Assembly (NCBI GenBank): GCA_023151275.1
Contig: JAKLJI010000020.1
Location: 1-57,922, forward strand
Reading direction: 5' to 3'
Length of the DNA stretch: 57,922 nucleotides
Source: Bacteroidia bacterium
GTDB lineage: Bacteria; Bacteroidota; Bacteroidia; UKL13-3
The notes beneath the pieces were generated by a model. The model saw only the letters and a list, made by a program, of their open reading frames with translations. It had not been told where the DNA came from and ran no database searches. The translations under genes and the position numbers were made by a program. The first letter of the stretch is position 1. Each line of letters begins with the position of its first letter. This document shows, in pieces, positions 16,331 through 25,079 of this stretch.

Positions 16331-16455
16331 CATTTGATTGTTTCACGCTTTAAGGTTCAAGCAATATTCTGAAAGCAATTTTGTGAGCGCGTTGACCCAA
16401 ATCAAACGGTTGATATTTTGGGTGAAAAGCTGCAAGGTAATCTGCCAATAAAACT

Positions 16456-16463
16456 TAATTTTG
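16456..16463 (+). promoter_or_regulatory. -7 box (taattttg), 6 nt before the start codon
   Basis: Perfect TAnnTTTG. The ATG at 16470 follows after only 6 nt, so the transcript should be leaderless or nearly so. Confidence 0.65.
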
Positions 16464-16469
16464 CGGCCG

Positions 16470-17402
16470 ATGGAAACCAACGAAAGCAATAAAAAACAGC
16501 GTCTTATCATCATTATTCTATCAGCAACCAATATTTTAACCTTGTTGTTGCTGGCCTTTTTTGTGTTTAACTATTTTCAGACTGATAAAAAGCTTGTCGT
16601 AACAGAAGAAAAACTATTCTCATCCGATTCAACTCGAATGGAGCTTGATACCTTGTTGAGTCAGACCAGCTTGGAGTTGGATCAATACAAGGGTAGGAAT
16701 GAGGAATTGGATAATTTCTTAAGAGCTAAGAACGATTCTCTGCAACAATTCGCAGAACGAATTGAAGGCTTACTTCGTCAGGGCCGCTTAACCCGCGAGC
16801 AATTGAACCAGGCCAAAGATGAGCTTGATCTGTTACGCTATTACAAGCGCAAGTATTTGGGCCAAATTGATTCGTTGAGCAATGTGATTGTGGCCAAAGA
16901 TGTAGAGATTCAAACCTTAAAAACAGACATTACCAAGCAAAAGCGGAAGAACGAAGATTTGACCATGGACAATGTACGTTTAAGTACCAAAGTTGCCATT
17001 GGAGCACGCTTGCAAGCTGGAAATGTATTTGTAACCGGAATAAAACTGCGTAGCAACGGAAAAGAGAAAGAAACAATCAGAGCCTCACAAATTGAGCAAT
17101 TGAAAGTTACCTTTACTCTGGGCGAGAACTATGTGGCCGAAAAAGGGAATAAGGACATTTTCCTGAAGATTGTTGGTCCGGATGGAGCAACGGTTTACAA
17201 CCAGAATGCAGGTTCGGGTACGTTTGTGTTTCAGAACGAAGAGTCTCTTTACAGTGCACGTAAGACCATTGAGTTCAATCAAACCGAACAAGCTGTTACC
17301 GTTTATTGGAACAGTGGAAACCCCTTGGTAAAAGGAAATTACAAAGCCGAATTGTATTGTGAAGGCTTCCGAATTGGACAAACCCAGTTTGAACTGAAAT
17401 AG
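16470..17402 (+). CDS. Membrane-anchored coiled-coil protein, function unknown
   Basis: 310 aa. A short cytoplasmic N terminus (METNESNKKQR) is followed by one TM helix (about 12-33) and a long coiled coil (about 45-170; heptads rich in Leu, Glu and Lys). A C-terminal beta-rich domain (about 175-310) contains GARLQAGNVFVTGIKL, IFLKIVGPDGATVYN and NYKAELYCEGFRIGQ. The layout, anchor plus coil plus periplasmic beta domain, suggests an envelope protein. I do not know the family beyond frequent Bacteroidota hypotheticals. The ATG at 16470 is chosen over an upstream TTG because that TTG lies inside the -7 box. Confidence 0.8.
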   Translation: METNESNKKQRLIIIILSATNILTLLLLAFFVFNYFQTDKKLVVTEEKLFSSDSTRMELDTLLSQTSLELDQYKGRNEELDNFLRAKNDSLQQFAERIEGLLRQGRLTREQLNQAKDELDLLRYYKRKYLGQIDSLSNVIVAKDVEIQTLKTDITKQKRKNEDLTMDNVRLSTKVAIGARLQAGNVFVTGIKLRSNGKEKETIRASQIEQLKVTFTLGENYVAEKGNKDIFLKIVGPDGATVYNQNAGSGTFVFQNEESLYSARKTIEFNQTEQAVTVYWNSGNPLVKGNYKAELYCEGFRIGQTQFELK

Positions 17403-17440
17403 CGGAGGCTAAAAAAAGCAGTTTATTTTTTAGGGAATAC

Positions 17441-17448
17441 TATATTCG
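17441..17448 (+). promoter_or_regulatory. -7 box (tatattcg) of the small lipoprotein gene
   Basis: TAnnTTcG, 18 nt before the ATG at 17467. Confidence 0.5.
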
Positions 17449-17466
17449 CACAGCAAAATCGAGAAC

Positions 17467-17676
17467 ATGAAGAAATTACTTGCCATTGCCGTTGTAGCAC
17501 TTTCATTGGGTGCATGTCATTACGGAACCGAAGAAGCGCAAAAAACGCTTGAAACCAATTCCGAATACAAAGCAGAAAAAGCTGATTATTCAGTGAACCG
17601 TGCCAATGTTGCGGCACCTGAAGAAGCAGCTCCAGCAGCTGAAGCTGCACCTGCCGATACAACTGCTAAAAAATAA
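17467..17676 (+). CDS. Small Ala/Glu-rich lipoprotein
   Basis: 69 aa. MKKLLAIAVVALSLGAC is a lipoprotein signal with lipobox LGAC (Cys17). The mature 53 residues are hydrophilic, ending in an Ala/Pro/Glu repeat (APEEAAPAAEAAPADTTAKK) that is likely unstructured. No domain known. It is 2 nt upstream of msrC, so probably in the same transcript. Confidence 0.75.
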   Translation: MKKLLAIAVVALSLGACHYGTEEAQKTLETNSEYKAEKADYSVNRANVAAPEEAAPAAEAAPADTTAKK

Positions 17677-17678
17677 AT

Positions 17679-18161
17679 ATGGCAGAGGATCTGAAGCTGG
17701 TAACAGGTTCAAAATCCGAAAAATACGAGAATCTTTTACCTCAGCTTTTTGCCTTGTGCGAAGGCGAGGAAGATCAAATAGCCAACCTGGCCAACAGCGC
17801 AGCTGCCTTAAAAGAGGCATTCAACTGGTGGTGGGTTGGCTTTTATATTGTTCGGGGTGATGAACTGGTATTGGGTCCCTTTCAAGGGCCGGTAGCTTGC
17901 ACACGCATCAAGAAAGGAAAAGGAGTTTGTGGAAGTGCCTGGGAGCAGAAAAAAGTGCTGCTTGTTCCGGATGTGGAGCAATTTCCCGGTCATATTGCAT
18001 GCAGTTCTGCATCAAAATCGGAGATTGTGGTACCCTTGATAAAGGATGGGGAAGTGGTAGCCGTTTTGGATGTGGATAGCGAGTTTCCTGATTTTTTTGA
18101 TGCAACAGATGCCCTGTATTTGGAAAAGTTGCAAGCCTTTCTTGTATCAACTTGTTTTTAA
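17679..18161 (+). CDS. msrC: Free methionine-(R)-sulfoxide reductase (GAF domain)
   Basis: 160 aa, a single GAF domain of the fRMsr type. WWWVGFYIV and LVLGPFQGPVACTRIKKGKGVCG contain two of the catalytic Cys; DVEQFPGHIACSSASKSEIVVPL holds the third, and VLDVDS is the conserved end. The three Cys positions agree with the MsrC mechanism (sulfenic acid, then disulfide), so this is more than a generic GAF protein. It repairs free Met-R-sulfoxide under oxidative stress. It follows a small lipoprotein by 2 nt. Confidence 0.9.
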   Translation: MAEDLKLVTGSKSEKYENLLPQLFALCEGEEDQIANLANSAAALKEAFNWWWVGFYIVRGDELVLGPFQGPVACTRIKKGKGVCGSAWEQKKVLLVPDVEQFPGHIACSSASKSEIVVPLIKDGEVVAVLDVDSEFPDFFDATDALYLEKLQAFLVSTCF

Positions 18162-18233
18162 TCAATGGGTTGAGTTTAGTTGCCGACAAACATTGCAACA
18201 GAAACTTATCATGTTTGTCTGCCTGAAATGCCC

Positions 18234-18241
18234 TATTTTCG
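18234..18241 (+). promoter_or_regulatory. -7 box (tattttcg) of yidC
   Basis: TAnnTTcG, 19 nt before the yidC ATG. Confidence 0.5.
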
Positions 18242-18260
18242 CGCCGTTTAAGTTTAATCC

Positions 18261-20084
18261 ATGGATAGAAATTCGCTCATAGGAATGGGGCTGATCTTCG
18301 TGATACTGGTCACATTTGCCTATGTAAATCAACCTTCAGCAGAAGAGATTGCTTCACAAAAAAGATTAAAAGATTCGTTGGAGCTGGTTCAGAAAGCCAG
18401 CGACAGCCTAACTAAAGTTGTTGGGGCTGAAATTGCCAAGGCCCAAGCCCTGCAAACCACAGATTCGGTAAGTTTATCAAACCGCTTCGGAAGTTTCTCT
18501 TCCTATTCAAGCGGAACAGAAGAATTCTTAACCCTGGAAAGCAAAGAGCTCAAAGTTACATTTAGCAACAAAGGCGGACGCATTTACAACGTTGAGTTGA
18601 AGAATTACAAGCGTTCAGATGGCTCGCCTTTGGTATTGGTAGATGGAAAGGAAAGCTCATTTGCTTATGAGTTTCCAACCAATGATGCTAAAGCAATTAG
18701 CTCAGCCGATTTGTACTTCAAAGCAGTTCCATCAGCAGATGGAAAAGGTTTAACTTACAAGGTTGAATTGGGTGAGGGTAAATCAATCGAACACCGTTTT
18801 GTTTTGGACGATAAAGATTTTCAGGTGAAATTTCAGTTGGCATTGAATGGCATGGAATCCATTATTGCATCCAATACCCGCTTTTTGGATTTAAGCTGGA
18901 AACAAACCCTCTTGTCGCAGGAAAAAACGCATGATGCTGAGGAACGTACCTCAACAGTTTACTACCGCTATTCGGAAGACGACCCAGATTTCATTTCAGA
19001 AACGAAAGATGAGAAACAGGACCTGAAAACTCCAGTGCAATGGGTAAGTTTCAAGCAACAGTATTTCAATAGCTCGCTTATTGCTGAAAAGGAAGCATTC
19101 TTAGAGGGCGTTGTTGAAACCAAAAAGGACGAAAACAAGAAGAAGGTGAAATTTGTAAGTGCTAGTTTGGTTGTGCCTTATAACCATGGTGCAAGCGAGG
19201 TGAACGATTACCGTTTTTATTTTGGTCCGAACCACTATAAAACACTTCAAACCTTGAATGTTCAATTGGAGAAAGTAGTTCCAATGGGATGGGGAATTTT
19301 TGGTTTGGTAAACAAATACCTAACCGTGAATGTGTTTTACTGGTTGGGTCAATACCTCAGCAGCTTTGGTTTGATTATCTTTTTATTGACCTTGATTGTA
19401 AAAGTAATCTTGTTCCCATTGGTTTACCGTTCTTATTTGTCGTCTGCAAAAATGCGCGTGTTAAAACCAGAAATGGATGCCATCAAGGAAAAATATCCAA
19501 ACGATTTGGCTCGCCAACAGCAGGAAAACATGAAGATGTACCGCAAAGCCGGTGTTAATCCAATGGGTGGTTGTGTACCGGTATTGCTTCAAATGCCAAT
19601 TTTGATTGCCATGTTCCAATTCTTCCCAAGTGCATTTGAGTTGAGGCAGCAATCCTTTTTGTGGGCTAGCGATTTATCAACTTACGATAGCATTCTGAAC
19701 CTACCTTTCAGCATTCCATTTTACGGCGACCACGTGAGTTTATTCACCTTGTTGATGACTGCATCCACCTTGGTTTATACCATGTACAACAACGAGATGA
19801 CAGGAGTTACCGGACAAATGAAGTACATCAGCTACCTGATGCCAATAATGTTCTTAGGATTCTTTAACTCGTATTCATCAGGACTTACGTACTACTATTT
19901 TGTATCCAACTTGTTTACCATTGGACAACAATTGCTCATCCGCAGTTTTGTAGATGATAAGTCAATTCATGCCATGGTTGAAGAGAATAAGAAAAAGCCA
20001 GTAACCAAATCGAGGTTGCAACAGAAGCTGGAGGATATGGCCCGTAAGCGGGGCATTGATCCGGATAAATTAGGAGGAAACTAA
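18261..20084 (+). CDS. yidC: Membrane protein insertase YidC
   Basis: 607 aa, the long Gram-negative form. TM1 is at residues 3-22 (LIGMGLIFVILVTFAYVNQP), followed by a periplasmic beta-supersandwich domain (about 60-350). The conserved TM core follows: WGIFGLVNKYLTVNVFYWL, GLIIFLLTLIVKVILFPLVYRSYLSSAKM with the hydrophilic-groove Arg, NPMGGCVPVLLQMPILIAMFQFFPSAFEL, and the last TM pair near FFNSYSSGLTYYYFVSNLF. A basic C-terminal tail follows. It inserts inner-membrane proteins alone or with SecYEG. A strong terminator follows 6 nt later. Confidence 0.97.
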   Translation: MDRNSLIGMGLIFVILVTFAYVNQPSAEEIASQKRLKDSLELVQKASDSLTKVVGAEIAKAQALQTTDSVSLSNRFGSFSSYSSGTEEFLTLESKELKVTFSNKGGRIYNVELKNYKRSDGSPLVLVDGKESSFAYEFPTNDAKAISSADLYFKAVPSADGKGLTYKVELGEGKSIEHRFVLDDKDFQVKFQLALNGMESIIASNTRFLDLSWKQTLLSQEKTHDAEERTSTVYYRYSEDDPDFISETKDEKQDLKTPVQWVSFKQQYFNSSLIAEKEAFLEGVVETKKDENKKKVKFVSASLVVPYNHGASEVNDYRFYFGPNHYKTLQTLNVQLEKVVPMGWGIFGLVNKYLTVNVFYWLGQYLSSFGLIIFLLTLIVKVILFPLVYRSYLSSAKMRVLKPEMDAIKEKYPNDLARQQQENMKMYRKAGVNPMGGCVPVLLQMPILIAMFQFFPSAFELRQQSFLWASDLSTYDSILNLPFSIPFYGDHVSLFTLLMTASTLVYTMYNNEMTGVTGQMKYISYLMPIMFLGFFNSYSSGLTYYYFVSNLFTIGQQLLIRSFVDDKSIHAMVEENKKKPVTKSRLQQKLEDMARKRGIDPDKLGGN

Positions 20085-20090
20085 AAAAAG

Positions 20091-20116
20091 AGAGCGGGCA
20101 ACCGCTCTTTTTTTTT
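20091..20116 (+). terminator. Rho-independent terminator after yidC
   Basis: Stem agagcgg / ccgctct with loop gcaa, then eight T. Preceded by an A-run, so it may act in both directions. The 20117-20343 stretch after it shows nothing recognisable. Confidence 0.92.
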
Positions 20117-20343
20117 GCGCCTAAGTTTATGATGATTCTATTGGGTAAAATATTTTTGGAATGAATTGATTGAGCTACTCGCGGGTTAATTAGATTTTGT
20201 CCTAAAGGAAAACTAATGCCCATGAAATAGGATTACACCATGAAAGTAATAATAAGGTCAGGTGTAATTGAACCATTTTGTCCAATTTAGCGGTGTTTAG
20301 ATTAGCGGTTCACAGGATTGGACTGAATTTTAAATGATTTTTT

Positions 20344-20351
20344 TATCTTGC
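20344..20351 (+). promoter_or_regulatory. -7-like box (tatcttgc), 4 nt before mntA
   Basis: TAnnTTgc ends 4 nt before the ATG at 20356, the same spacing as at engB, ubiE and hisS. Confidence 0.5.
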
Positions 20352-20355
20352 AGTT

Positions 20356-20646
20356 ATGTTAACTCGGTCAGAAGTTGAGCTTAAATTAAAGCGGATAAAG
20401 CCCGAGCTTGCTGAAAAGTTTCAAGTGAGCCGAATTGGGTATTTTGGCTCATTTGCCAATGGTGAACAAGGTGAGGATAGCGATCTTGATTTGCTTGTTG
20501 AGTTTTCTGCTCCCATAGGCTGGAAATTCTTTACGCTCGAAAAGTTTCTAGAAAAAACCTTTGGTATTCCAATTGACCTTGTAACTCACAATGCCCTGAA
20601 AGAACAAATCAAAGATCCCATTTTAAACCAGGTACACTACGTCTGA
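20356..20646 (+). CDS. mntA: MNT-type nucleotidyltransferase (antitoxin of a HEPN/MNT pair)
   Basis: 96 aa. IGYFGSFANGEQGEDSDLDLLVEF carries the minimal nucleotidyltransferase signature GS-x(n)-DxD (Asp pair in DLDLL). In HEPN/MNT systems the MNT protein neutralises its HEPN ribonuclease by adding AMP to a Tyr near the active site. The partner gene begins 2 nt downstream. The start sits 4 nt after a -7-like box. Confidence 0.88.
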   Translation: MLTRSEVELKLKRIKPELAEKFQVSRIGYFGSFANGEQGEDSDLDLLVEFSAPIGWKFFTLEKFLEKTFGIPIDLVTHNALKEQIKDPILNQVHYV

Positions 20647-20648
20647 AG

Positions 20649-21006
20649 TTGAAAAACCGAGATTATTTACTTTTCTTGAATGATATTGCTGTTTCGATGG
20701 CGAGGGTTCAGGAGTATATTGAAGGCTTAGATTTTCAAAAGTTTAAATGGGACTACAAGACGGTTGATGCAGTTATTAGGAATTTTGAAGTAATAGGGGA
20801 AGCAAGTAAAAATTTGCCGAGACAAGTAAAAGACAAGTACCCCCCAAATTCCTTGGGAGGAAATGTATCGATTGAGAAATAGAATCTCGCACGAGTATTT
20901 TGGTATTGATTATGAGATTCTGTGGAATATTGCTAAAGAGCATTTACCTCAAAATTATCAGGATATTTTGATTGTTCTGGAAATTGAAAGTCAATTAAGG
21001 AGCTAG
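20649..21006 (+). pseudogene. hepT: HEPN (DUF86) toxin gene, frameshifted in a C6 run
   Basis: From the TTG at 20649 the frame encodes a normal HEPN N terminus (FLNDIAVSMARVQEYIEGLDF, then AVIRNFEVIGEASKNLPRQVKDKYP) and then breaks, stopping at 20882 after 77 aa. Removing one C from the six C at 20840-20845 restores YPQIPWEEMYRLRNRISHEYF, including the catalytic RxxxxH, and continues to the TAG at 21004-21006. As written the toxin lacks its RNase motif. It may be a true inactivating or phase-variable slip, or a sequencing error in a homopolymer. The neighbouring antitoxin is intact. Confidence 0.85.
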
Positions 21007-21074
21007 TTGGCTGCTCAATAAAACTTGAAATTCAAGGTTCTTAAAAATTATCCACCTAATTTGGTAAGCCTATT

Positions 21075-21824
21075 CTAATCACCAATTTTATACTTGCCTT
21101 TGCTGTCAATGGAGTAGGGGATTGTTTTGCGTTCCCGTTGCCAGTATTTCCAAGCGGGCTCAAGCTGCTTCCAAAAGCTTTTCCGAGAATCTGTTTCTGG
21201 TAAATTGGCAAGTTGTTCTTCCATGTTTTCCCGGTTCATTTGAAAGGGGAATAAATACACCGGAATAACTTGTTGCCCATTGCTTTTTGCATGTACAGCC
21301 ATCAGGTATATTTCTTCAATTCGGAAATCGCGCATGGCAAGACAGCCAATGCTTACGCAACTTCCATGGATAAAAATCTGGCCACCCGGATTTTTAGGGT
21401 CCGATAATTTCCGGTCGCTTGCATTGGGATAATTGACCTGTAGGGAAAGGTGATAGTTACTTAGCGGGTTGAAGCTTGAAATTTGGTATAAGCCTTCCGG
21501 GACTTGCCTGTCGCCCTCCTTCCGTTTGGGGCCCAACTCTCCGGATGCATAACAGATTGGATAGCTTTTGAAAAGACTATAAGTAGCAGTCCCCTTTTTT
21601 CTGACATACAATTCAAGTTGTTCCTCCTCTTTGTAGCCAAGCAGTAGACACTCCATTTCAGCTATTGGAATTTGTTTTGCTTCAAGCTGCGCTGTAAGTG
21701 TTTTTTCATGCTTATGCCAGGCATTGGCAACCCTGGTATACCTTAATTGACTTTTGAAAAAGCTTTCCTTGCCAGGTTTTGGCGTCAGCAAAACCAAAAG
21801 AAGTAAGGGGTAGTAAATGTTCAT
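21075..21824 (-). CDS. L,D-transpeptidase-like protein (YafK/YkuD fold)
   Basis: 249 aa with an N-terminal hydrophobic stretch (MNIYYPLLLLVLLTPKPG) that could be a short signal. The catalytic signature IFIHGSCVSIGCLAM gives HGxxxxxGC, the YkuD active site with His and Cys. ASGELGPKRKEGDRQVPEGLYQI is the typical YafK stretch before it. These enzymes make or remodel 3-3 crosslinks or protein links in peptidoglycan. It overlaps the deacetylase gene by four bases (ATGA), so the two are coupled and probably both act on the cell wall. Confidence 0.85.
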   Translation of the reverse strand: MNIYYPLLLLVLLTPKPGKESFFKSQLRYTRVANAWHKHEKTLTAQLEAKQIPIAEMECLLLGYKEEEQLELYVRKKGTATYSLFKSYPICYASGELGPKRKEGDRQVPEGLYQISSFNPLSNYHLSLQVNYPNASDRKLSDPKNPGGQIFIHGSCVSIGCLAMRDFRIEEIYLMAVHAKSNGQQVIPVYLFPFQMNRENMEEQLANLPETDSRKSFWKQLEPAWKYWQRERKTIPYSIDSKGKYKIGD

Positions 21825-22543
21825 TTTTCACTGTTCTCAATTTCATCCAATCGGAGGAATTCAAAATTTTCCGACTTCAACTGGACGATAATGCTGTCAA
21901 CCGCTTGAATAAACGCATCTGAATCTGCATTTTTTCCATCGTGTAAATAAACGATATAGCCTGGAGCTGCATGGTCAATAACCTGAGTTGAAATACTGTC
22001 TGCGATGTATGGAAGATTGTATTCAGCAGGCGGATCATAGGTGCCGGTTACCAGGGTTTTGTCCATCTGCTTCAATACCCATGGAAGAAAGATGAACTTG
22101 GCCGTGAAAGGAGGTCGAAAATACCGAACTTCCTTTTGTCCGAGCGCCTGAATAAGGCTATCCGTTTTTTCGATTTCAGCCCTAATAAAATCAGGACTTA
22201 CAAAAACCAAGCGTTTGTGACTATATGCATGATTTCCCAATAAATGCCCTTCTTGAAAAATCTGCTTTGCAATTTCAGGATGCTTTTCAATGTTCTTGCC
22301 AAGTAAAAAGAACGTAGCTTTTACATTGTGTTTTCTGAGCAAAGCCAGCAGCTTAGGAGTCCTAGAGGTTGAAGGGCCATCGTCAAACGTTAGCGCAATC
22401 TGTTTTTTTGAGGTGGGGAAATAGTTAAGCGGTTTAATGAATAGGCTATGTTCCCAAGAACGACTATACCAATAGGCACCTGCAAGTGCTCCCAAAATGA
22501 GCGCAAAAAGAAATCCGGAAATGAAAAAGAGTACTTTTTTCAT
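21821..22543 (-). CDS. Polysaccharide deacetylase (NodB domain), membrane-anchored
   Basis: 240 aa from the ATG at 22543; this start gives a proper membrane anchor (MKKVLFFISGFLFALILGALAGAYWY), whereas the longer frame has an odd leader. NodB motifs: ALTFDDGPS (first Asp of the catalytic and metal set), LGNHAYSHKRL (HxxxH metal ligands), RYFRPPF, and IVYLHDGKN. It should remove N-acetyl groups from peptidoglycan or another glycan in the periplasm. Coupled with the L,D-transpeptidase-like gene downstream. Confidence 0.88.
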   Translation of the reverse strand: MKKVLFFISGFLFALILGALAGAYWYSRSWEHSLFIKPLNYFPTSKKQIALTFDDGPSTSRTPKLLALLRKHNVKATFFLLGKNIEKHPEIAKQIFQEGHLLGNHAYSHKRLVFVSPDFIRAEIEKTDSLIQALGQKEVRYFRPPFTAKFIFLPWVLKQMDKTLVTGTYDPPAEYNLPYIADSISTQVIDHAAPGYIVYLHDGKNADSDAFIQAVDSIIVQLKSENFEFLRLDEIENSEK

Positions 22544-22593
22544 GCAGTCTATTCTGCAATAAACGGAATTTGTTAATCGCAATTCAAAGAAAA

Positions 22594-22622
22594 AACCCAA
22601 CCAGTGGCGAATTGGTTGGGTT
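22594..22622 (-). terminator. Intrinsic terminator downstream of the tyrS/flavin-reductase transcript
   Basis: Perfect 10-bp stem (22594-22603 with 22613-22622) and 9-nt loop; the plus-strand A-run before it is a T-run on the minus strand. It is about 190 nt past the flavin-reductase stop; nothing else is recognised in 22623-22813. Confidence 0.8.
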
Positions 22623-22813
22623 ATTTGTATAAAGCAAAATGAATTTTAGATACCACAATTAGTATAAATACCGTGCCAGAGCTTAAAATCTATTAATCGA
22701 AAGGTGTTAAAGTTTAGAATTTCAGGTGATTAAAAGTTTAAGCGCTTTTGTTTGATTTATCATTTGCTTCAAATTGTATAGAAATTAGAACAGGTCGTGT
22801 CTATTTTCAGACA

Positions 22814-23701
22814 TCAACTCAACAGTACCTTCCAGGCTTCTTCCACTTGGTTTTGTTCCAAAAGGCGGTGGGCAAGCTGGTGAAGGAGGTTTTGTTTCTG
22901 CTCTTTTCCGGTATCTGCCTGAAGAATCTGATTCAATTCTTTGTTCAGTTTTGCATAAATCGCAATACTGTCGGCATCAGGAAGCTGCTCCACATTGCCC
23001 AGCATTCCCAAATCGTTTCCGGTTAGGGTTTTACTTAAGCGAACAAATTCTGGCAGCGCATCAAAGCCAATACCTAAATTTTTGGCGGGTTTAGGTACTT
23101 CAAACAAGGCATTTCCTGAAGCCCGAACATACCAATCTGAACCCAGTCGCCCAACAAGGTCCATCTTGTGTTGGTCGATCCGTCCATCTGCCGTTAAAAC
23201 ATCCGGATGAATATGCATGAGCAGCATTTCGGCAACGATTAAATTTCCGGCACCGCCTTCCGTTCCGGTTTCAATCACGTCCTTTACCCGACATTCAAAC
23301 TGAACCGGACTTTGGGCAACCCGAAAAGGCTTTACTTTTTCACTCTTCAACATGGTAAATCCGGCCTTTTCAAATTCATTGATGCCTTTCGGGTATTCAC
23401 AGCTTGCCAAGTTCATTTGTTGAACCATGGCATAATTCACCACATTGATAACAACCTCTTTGGTTTCGAGCACATTTTCAAGGGTATGCTTAATGCTATT
23501 GTCCCTTACCCGGCGTGCCGGTGAGAAAATAAAGGTTACCGGATTCGAACCAAAAACATTAAAGAAACTAAATGGCGATAGGTTGGGATTGCCTTTTTTA
23601 TCAATGGTACTTGCAAAGCAGATTGGCCTTGGAGCCACTGCCGTAAGTAAAGCATTATGAAAGCTTGCCAAAGGCAAGTCTTTCGGACCAATGGTTTTCA
23701 T
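22814..23701 (-). CDS. Flavin reductase-like (FMN-binding split barrel) protein
   Basis: 295 aa from the ATG at 23701; the frame extends upstream into tyrS but that part is not protein-like. Residues about 5-200 form the split-barrel domain: TAVAPRPICFASTIDKKGNPNLSPFSFF, then SNPVTFIFSPAR and NSIKHTLENV are typical for FMN/NADPH flavin reductases of the DIM6/NTAB type. A helical tail of about 70 residues follows. Substrate unknown. It starts 1 nt after the tyrS stop, so it is co-transcribed with tyrS. Confidence 0.85.
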   Translation of the reverse strand: MKTIGPKDLPLASFHNALLTAVAPRPICFASTIDKKGNPNLSPFSFFNVFGSNPVTFIFSPARRVRDNSIKHTLENVLETKEVVINVVNYAMVQQMNLASCEYPKGINEFEKAGFTMLKSEKVKPFRVAQSPVQFECRVKDVIETGTEGGAGNLIVAEMLLMHIHPDVLTADGRIDQHKMDLVGRLGSDWYVRASGNALFEVPKPAKNLGIGFDALPEFVRLSKTLTGNDLGMLGNVEQLPDADSIAIYAKLNKELNQILQADTGKEQKQNLLHQLAHRLLEQNQVEEAWKVLLS

Positions 23702-23702
23702 A

Positions 23703-24995
23703 TCAGTTTTCAATATGGATAAGGTAATAGCTTTTCTTTCCTTTTTGAACAAAGAGGTATTTGTTATGAATCAGGTTTTGGGTTGAAAACACCTGGTTGA
23801 TGTCGGCAATTTTCTCGCGGTTGATTGATACACCACCACCTTGTAGCATTTTTCTGCATTCGCCTTTTGAAGGGAACACCTGAGTAAATTCAGCTAGCAA
23901 ATCAATCACCCCAATGCCTTGTTCTATTTTTTCTGCCTGAATACCGAATTGTGGCAAGCCATCAAAAATATCTAGGAATGTGGCTTCATCTAGTTTGGTG
24001 AATTCCTCAATTCCTGAGGAAGAAAACAAGATTTGAGAAACATGTACAGCGTTTTCCCAAGCTTCTTGCCCATGGCAGCGAATGGTAATTTCTTTAGCCA
24101 GTGCTTTTTGAAGAATTCTCAAGTGCTTGGCTTGTTCGTGTTCGGCCTCTATGGCTTCAATTTCAGCCTGGGTATGCAAGGTAAAAATCCGAATCCATGC
24201 AGCGGCATCTTCATCGCTTGCATTGAGCCAGAACTGGTAAAATTTGTAGGGAGATGTGCGAGCCGGATCAAGCCAAACCGCACCACTTTCGGTTTTGCCG
24301 AATTTGGTCCCATCTGATTTTTTTATCAATTGGGTGGTAATGGCAAAAGCTTCTCCACCTTCTTTTCTGCGAATAAGTTCAGAGCCTGTAACAATGTTTC
24401 CCCATTGGTCTGAACCTCCCATTTGTACCTTGCAATTGTGGTTTTTCCAGAGGTAGTAAAAATCGTATCCCTGCACCAATTGGTAGCTGAATTCGGTAAA
24501 GCTCATTCCCGATTCACCTTCCAAACGTTTTTTTACAGAGTCTTTCGACATCATGTAATTCACGGTGATATGCTTGCCAACGTCGCGAATGAAATCCAAG
24601 AAATTGAAATTTTTGAACCAGTCGTAGTTGTTCACCATAACGGCAGAATTTTCACCGGAGTCAAAATTCAAAAACTTGCGCAATTGGGTTTCAATGCAGG
24701 CTTGATTGTGCCGCAATGACGCTTCATCCAACAAGTTTCGTTCAGCCGATTTACCGGAAGGGTCGCCAACCATGCCCGTTGCGCCACCAACCAAGGCAAA
24801 CGGACGATGTCCTGCGCGCTGGAAATGAATCAGGGTCATGATTTGGGTCAAGTGACCTACGTGCAAGCTATCAGCTGTGGGGTCGAAACCAATGTACCCA
24901 CTGCAGATTCCAGTGTTTAAAAGTTCCTCGGTTCCCGGCATGATATCGTGCAACATGCCTCTCCATTTCAATTCTTCAATAAAATTTGTCTGCAT
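23703..24995 (-). CDS. tyrS: Tyrosyl-tRNA synthetase
   Basis: 430 aa class I synthetase. [16 protein letters not shown] carries the HIGH-like [18 protein letters not shown] is the tyrosine-binding signature, and KFGKTESG the KMSKS-like loop. A C-terminal S4 domain follows ([20 protein letters not shown]). Charges tRNA-Tyr. A -7 box lies 17 nt before the start on the minus strand. The flavin-reductase gene follows directly. Confidence 0.97.
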   Translation of the reverse strand: MQTNFIEELKWRGMLHDIMPGTEELLNTGICSGYIGFDPTADSLHVGHLTQIMTLIHFQRAGHRPFALVGGATGMVGDPSGKSAERNLLDEASLRHNQACIETQLRKFLNFDSGENSAVMVNNYDWFKNFNFLDFIRDVGKHITVNYMMSKDSVKKRLEGESGMSFTEFSYQLVQGYDFYYLWKNHNCKVQMGGSDQWGNIVTGSELIRRKEGGEAFAITTQLIKKSDGTKFGKTESGAVWLDPARTSPYKFYQFWLNASDEDAAAWIRIFTLHTQAEIEAIEAEHEQAKHLRILQKALAKEITIRCHGQEAWENAVHVSQILFSSSGIEEFTKLDEATFLDIFDGLPQFGIQAEKIEQGIGVIDLLAEFTQVFPSKGECRKMLQGGGVSINREKIADINQVFSTQNLIHNKYLFVQKGKKSYYLIHIEN

Positions 24996-25012
24996 GGGAA
25001 ATTCTTTGGCCT

Positions 25013-25020
25013 CGAAAATA
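25013..25020 (-). promoter_or_regulatory. -7 box (tattttcg) of tyrS
   Basis: TAnnTTcG on the minus strand, 17 nt before the tyrS ATG. Confidence 0.5.
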
Positions 25021-25079
25021 CAGCATACGCTTCAAATCACTAGGCATTCCCAATAAATTTCAGGAACTTGCCCATTCCC

